Shown here: positions 61,320-64,000 of the stretch, piece by piece
How positions within the stretch are numbered: position 1 is the first letter of the stretch
Layout: every line of letters begins with the position of its first letter
DNA from: Planococcus circulans
GTDB lineage: Bacteria; Bacillota; Bacilli; Bacillales_A; Planococcaceae
DNA length: 64,000 bases
Assembly (NCBI RefSeq): GCF_020023385.1
Contig: NZ_JAIQCL010000004.1
Span: forward strand, 124,001 to 188,000
Direction: 5' to 3'
Notes under the pieces: generated by a model
Databases searched by the model: none
What the model saw: only the letters and a program-made list of their open reading frames with translations
What the model was told of the DNA's origin: nothing
Program-made: the position numbers and the translations under genes

Positions 61320-62144
61320 GTGAAGAAATTCAGTTTCTTGCTGCTGCTTCTGGCTTTGCTGATTATTGTTGCTGCATGCACGCAGGAAAGTGAACAACCT
61401 GAAGAAGAAAGTGGGTCTGCCGGCGAAGAACAAACAGTCGAAAACGAAGAAGGAACGATGAGCTCTGATGACCAGCCGTATGCCGTGGGAATTGATACCT
61501 CGTACGCACCATTTGAATTTCAAACTGGCGGTGAATACACAGGAATTGATATTGAATTGATGAATGCGATTGCGGAACTCCAGGGATTTGAAGTTGAGTA
61601 CAATCCAATGAATTTCGATGAAATCATCCCCGCCTTGGAAGCCGGAGATTTGGACATCGCGATTGCCGGAATGAGCATTACAGAGGAAAGACAAGAAATT
61701 GTGGATTTTTCAGACCCTTATTTTGATGCTGGATTAGCTCTTGCCGTCCCTGTAGACAATACGGAAATCAACTCACTGGAGGATTTGGAAGGAGAAGTAG
61801 TAGGCGTAAAAAATGGAACTACCGGCTCTAAGTTTCTTTACGACAACCGCGAAGAATTCGGTTATCGGATATCGAGCTTCGACGAAAGCCCCACCATGTT
61901 CGCGGAAATGGAAAATGGCTATTTAGATGCTGTCGTGGAAGATTATCCCGTAATTGCTTATGCGATCAGCACAAAAGACTTGGAAATTAAAATTGTGGAA
62001 GAGCGATTGACTACCGAACAATACGGCATCGCTGTACTAAAAGGAGAAAATGATGAATTGCTTGAACAAATCAACGCTGGCCTTCAGGAACTGCGTGACA
62101 ACGGTGAATACGACGAAATACTTAACAAGTACTATATCCCTTGA
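61320..62144 (+). CDS. Amino acid ABC transporter substrate-binding lipoprotein (copy 1)
   Basis: A 274-residue SBP_bac_3 protein. GTG at 61320 follows AAGGAGTG. The lipobox is IIVAAC (Cys near 20), then an acidic linker. VGIDTSYAPFEFQTGGEYTG and GMSITEERQEIVDFSDPYFDAG are the ligand-binding motifs for polar or basic amino acids (shown in parts: YAPFEF, GIDIEL, ITEERQ). It converges on the ATPase and permease genes and is a paralogue of the partial gene at the window end. It probably serves the same transporter. Confidence 0.88.
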   Translation: MKKFSFLLLLLALLIIVAACTQESEQPEEESGSAGEEQTVENEEGTMSSDDQPYAVGIDTSYAPFEFQTGGEYTGIDIELMNAIAELQGFEVEYNPMNFDEIIPALEAGDLDIAIAGMSITEERQEIVDFSDPYFDAGLALAVPVDNTEINSLEDLEGEVVGVKNGTTGSKFLYDNREEFGYRISSFDESPTMFAEMENGYLDAVVEDYPVIAYAISTKDLEIKIVEERLTTEQYGIAVLKGENDELLEQINAGLQELRDNGEYDEILNKYYIP

Positions 62145-62242
62145 TAAAAAAGAGTTTGAAAAATCAACTGAACCCGCCCTGAATCTATCTTCGGGACGGG
62201 TTTCGTGCGGCGTCTTTCAAGCGCCGCGACCCACAGATCCGG

Positions 62243-62305
62243 AAATACGATCCGTAGCAGATTAAATACGATCCATTGGCCTTGAAATACGATCCACAAG
62301 AAAAA
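62243..62305. repeat. Three 11-bp direct repeats at 21-bp period
   Basis: AAATACGATCC occurs at 62243, 62264 and 62285, exactly 21 bp apart, in the convergent gap between the copy-1 binding protein gene and the ATPase gene. The intervening 10 bases differ. The spacing equals two helical turns, as for cooperative protein-binding sites. Confidence 0.85.
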
Positions 62306-62312
62306 AACCAAA

Positions 62313-62337
62313 AAAAATACGCCCGCAGGCGCATTTT
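62313..62337 (-). terminator. Terminator of the amino acid ABC operon
   Basis: On the minus strand ATGCGCC-TGC-GGGCGTAT followed by an eight-base T run. Confidence 0.75.
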
Positions 62338-63066
62338 CTATAAAACTTTGCTCAAAAACGCTTTTGTCCGCTCGTGCTGCGGATTGCCGAACAATTCCTT
62401 CGGCACGTTCTCTTCTACAATATACCCACCATCGATAAACAAGACACGGTCGCCCATTTCAGCAGCGAACCCCATCTCATGTGTTACGACGACCATGGTC
62501 ATGCCTTCACGCGCCAGTTGCTTCATGACATCCAGTACATCCCCCACCATTTCGGGATCGAGTGCAGAAGTCGGCTCATCGAAGAGCATGATTTTCGGAT
62601 CCATCGCAAGCGCGCGCGCAATGGCGACGCGCTGTTTCTGGCCTCCGGAAAGCTCGCCTGGGTAAGCTTTCGCCTTCTCCCTCAATCCAACTTTATCCAA
62701 TAGCTCGTACGCCTTTTTCTCGCTGGCTTTTCTGTCGCTTTTCTTCACTTTCATCGGCGCGAGGATAACGTTTTCCAACACCGATTTATGAGGAAACAAA
62801 TTGAATTGCTGGAACACCATGCCGACGTCCTGGCGAATTTTGTTGATGTCTATTTTGGGATTGGTGATGTCGACCCCTTCGATATAGACATGTCCTCCCG
62901 TAATTTCTTCCAAACGGTTCAAGCAGCGAAGAAAGGTGCTTTTACCTGATCCCGATGGCCCGATGACGCAAATGACTTCTTTTTCTTCCACGACCGTGCT
63001 CATATCTTTTATGACTTCCAAATCGCCGAATGATTTTTTTAGGTTTTCCACTCTGATCATAGTCAT
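62338..63066 (-). CDS. Polar amino acid ABC transporter ATP-binding protein
   Basis: A 242-residue ABC ATPase of the GlnQ/ArtP type. Walker [10 protein letters not shown] (residues 34-42), Q-loop in [13 protein letters not shown], signature [15 protein letters not shown] and Walker [15 protein letters not shown] are intact, and the H-loop is in VVTHEMGFA. It overlaps the permease gene by 4 bp (ATGA). It energises uptake of amino acids delivered by the binding lipoproteins. Confidence 0.92.
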   Translation of the reverse strand: MTMIRVENLKKSFGDLEVIKDMSTVVEEKEVICVIGPSGSGKSTFLRCLNRLEEITGGHVYIEGVDITNPKIDINKIRQDVGMVFQQFNLFPHKSVLENVILAPMKVKKSDRKASEKKAYELLDKVGLREKAKAYPGELSGGQKQRVAIARALAMDPKIMLFDEPTSALDPEMVGDVLDVMKQLAREGMTMVVVTHEMGFAAEMGDRVLFIDGGYIVEENVPKELFGNPQHERTKAFLSKVL

Positions 63067-63713
63067 CTTAAAACAAACTTCCTTTCTACAAAGCTCGCCA
63101 GCGTGGAGAGCAAGTATATGACGACAAAGTAAATGACCCCTAAGATCAAGTACACATTAAAAGCATCAAACGTGGCACTGGCCTGTATCCGGCCTTCCTG
63201 TGTCAAATCCGCAACTCCGATGACCGATAGCAGAGATGTATCCTTCAATGAAATGATCGCCTGATTGGTGATGGTCGGCAACATTCTTCTGAAGGCCTGC
63301 GGCAAAATGATGTAGCGCATATTCTGCGTCGAATTCAATCCCAGTGAACGCGCCGCTTCTGTCTGCCCTTTATCGATCGACTGAATGCCCGCACGGATAA
63401 TCTCCGAGAAGTAGGCACCCGCGTTAATCGCCACTGTCACAATTCCAGCAGTAGTATTATCCAAAGAGATGAAATCCAATGAATTCAAGCCGAAATAGAT
63501 AAAGAACAGCTGAACGATAAATGGCGTTCCCCGAATGGCATCAACAAAGATTTTTGCGATCCAGTTCAGGATCTTCAACGGTGCCAACCTGAACAGCGCG
63601 ACGACCAAGCCAATCAGAAAGCCAATGACGATGGCAATGGCGAAAATGTATAATGTGACTTGCAGCCCTTCCATTAAGTACGGTAAAGCATTGATAATTG
63701 TATCCATATCCAC
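63063..63713 (-). CDS. Polar amino acid ABC transporter permease
   Basis: A 216-residue HisM/GlnP-type permease with five helices. The EAA loop reads [20 protein letters not shown] (near 118-137) and docks with the ATPase; [17 protein letters not shown] is the other family motif. A single permease gene implies a homodimer. It is preceded by the copy-2 binding protein gene, with a strong hairpin in the 51-bp gap. Confidence 0.92.
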   Translation of the reverse strand: MDMDTIINALPYLMEGLQVTLYIFAIAIVIGFLIGLVVALFRLAPLKILNWIAKIFVDAIRGTPFIVQLFFIYFGLNSLDFISLDNTTAGIVTVAINAGAYFSEIIRAGIQSIDKGQTEAARSLGLNSTQNMRYIILPQAFRRMLPTITNQAIISLKDTSLLSVIGVADLTQEGRIQASATFDAFNVYLILGVIYFVVIYLLSTLASFVERKFVLR

Positions 63714-63727
63714 ATCCCCTTTGCATC

Positions 63728-63758
63728 AAAAAATGCAGCGCGCTTCTGCGCGCTGCAT
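63728..63758 (-). terminator. Intra-operon hairpin between binding protein and permease genes
   Basis: ATGCAGCGCGC-TTCT-GCGCGCTGCAT, a perfect 11-bp stem with T6 on the minus strand. It probably lets more binding protein than permease be made. Confidence 0.8.
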
Positions 63759-63764
63759 CCATTT

Positions 63765-64000
63765 TTATTCAGCTGCGATATACTTCGCCAAAATTTCATC
63801 ATATTCTCCGCTGGCCCGCAATTCCTCAAGGCCTGCATTGATTTGTTCAAGAAGTTCTGCGTTTTCACCTTTCAACACGGCAATTCCGTACTGATCTCCA
63901 GTTAAACGTTCGCCCACTGTTTTCAAATCAAGTCCACTTTCCGCAATTGCATAGGCGATGACCGGATAATCTTCCAGCAATACATCAGCATTGCCGTTTG
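63765..64000 (-). CDS. Amino acid ABC transporter substrate-binding protein (copy 2), C-terminal part
   Basis: Only the last 78 or so residues are in the window. They align closely with the C-terminus of the copy-1 protein (shared stretches EDYPVIAYAI, QYGIAVLKGEN, LLEQINAGL and EYDEIL). It is the first visible gene of the operon with permease and ATPase. The two binding proteins probably arose by duplication and may differ in ligand preference. Confidence 0.88.
   Translation of the reverse strand, partial: NGNADVLLEDYPVIAYAIAESGLDLKTVGERLTGDQYGIAVLKGENAELLEQINAGLEELRASGEYDEILAKYIAAE

Overview
The window is a Gram-positive, low-to-moderate GC chromosome segment of the order Bacillales, most likely family Planococcaceae (Planococcus or Planomicrobium type). 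Supporting signs are strong AGGAGG ribosome-binding sites, GTG/TTG starts, close relatives of Bacillus proteins (DesK/DesR, YngI, YumC, CatE/CatR, YocH-like), a Lys-type-looking MurE paralogue and intergenic repeat families common in Bacillales. No rRNA, tRNA, CRISPR array, prophage or intact insertion sequence was seen. The genus is an inference; the order is well supported.

Layout. 1-4.5 kb: start of a PutP-like proline symporter, a DUF2188 stress protein, then the complete membrane-fluidity module des-desK-desR with a recognisable DesR operator, and a small divergent membrane/coiled-coil protein. 4.5-9.5 kb: a structured repeat cluster, cydD-cydC and a ZIP-like membrane protein. 9.7-16 kb: a CcpA-controlled acyl-CoA ligase, a methyltransferase, an ABC-2 exporter and a second kind of intergenic repeat. 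16-24.5 kb: a hydrolase/reductase/nitroreductase run, a CwlK-type peptidase, a lipoprotein, a two-subunit sodium:solute symporter (TIGR03647/TIGR03648 type) with a cre site, and a GNAT/Dph6-like pair. 24.7-34.5 kb: AldA, FumC, a MurE-like ligase, an NfeD-like protein, a P-loop kinase, a cold-shock protein, and a glyoxalase/beta-lactamase-fold fusion. 34.5-44.8 kb: MarR-MMPL efflux pair, AI-2E transporter, uppP, a CAP-domain protein, a perfect 245-bp tandem array, popT (DUF368) and nitronate monooxygenase. 44.8-52 kb: CatE/CatR divergent pair, a third repeat array, a PAS-STAS protein, an ABC-F ATPase behind a leader peptide and attenuator, CorA, NUDIX and GNAT. 52-64 kb: tatC-tatA with a GMC dehydrogenase and its Tat-signal small subunit, a LysM-3D cell-wall protein, BCCT transporter, YumC reductase, SDR, PpiB, and a polar amino acid ABC transporter with two paralogous binding proteins.

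How it fits together. Much of the content concerns the envelope: fatty-acid desaturation and cold response, osmoprotectant and proline uptake, undecaprenyl-phosphate recycling (UppP plus PopT), peptidoglycan enzymes and Tat export. The rest is carbon uptake and central metabolism (two cre sites) and drug or electrophile defence (ABC-F, MMPL, CatE/CatR, nitroreductase).

The most unusual content is non-coding: three arrays of a two-module (A/B) palindromic repeat, one of which shows compensatory base changes between neighbouring copies that preserve long stems, one of which is an exact 245-bp tandem duplication, plus three 11-bp direct repeats at an exact 21-bp period. The leader-peptide attenuator before the ABC-F gene and the VOC-serine hydrolase fusion are the best protein-level leads.
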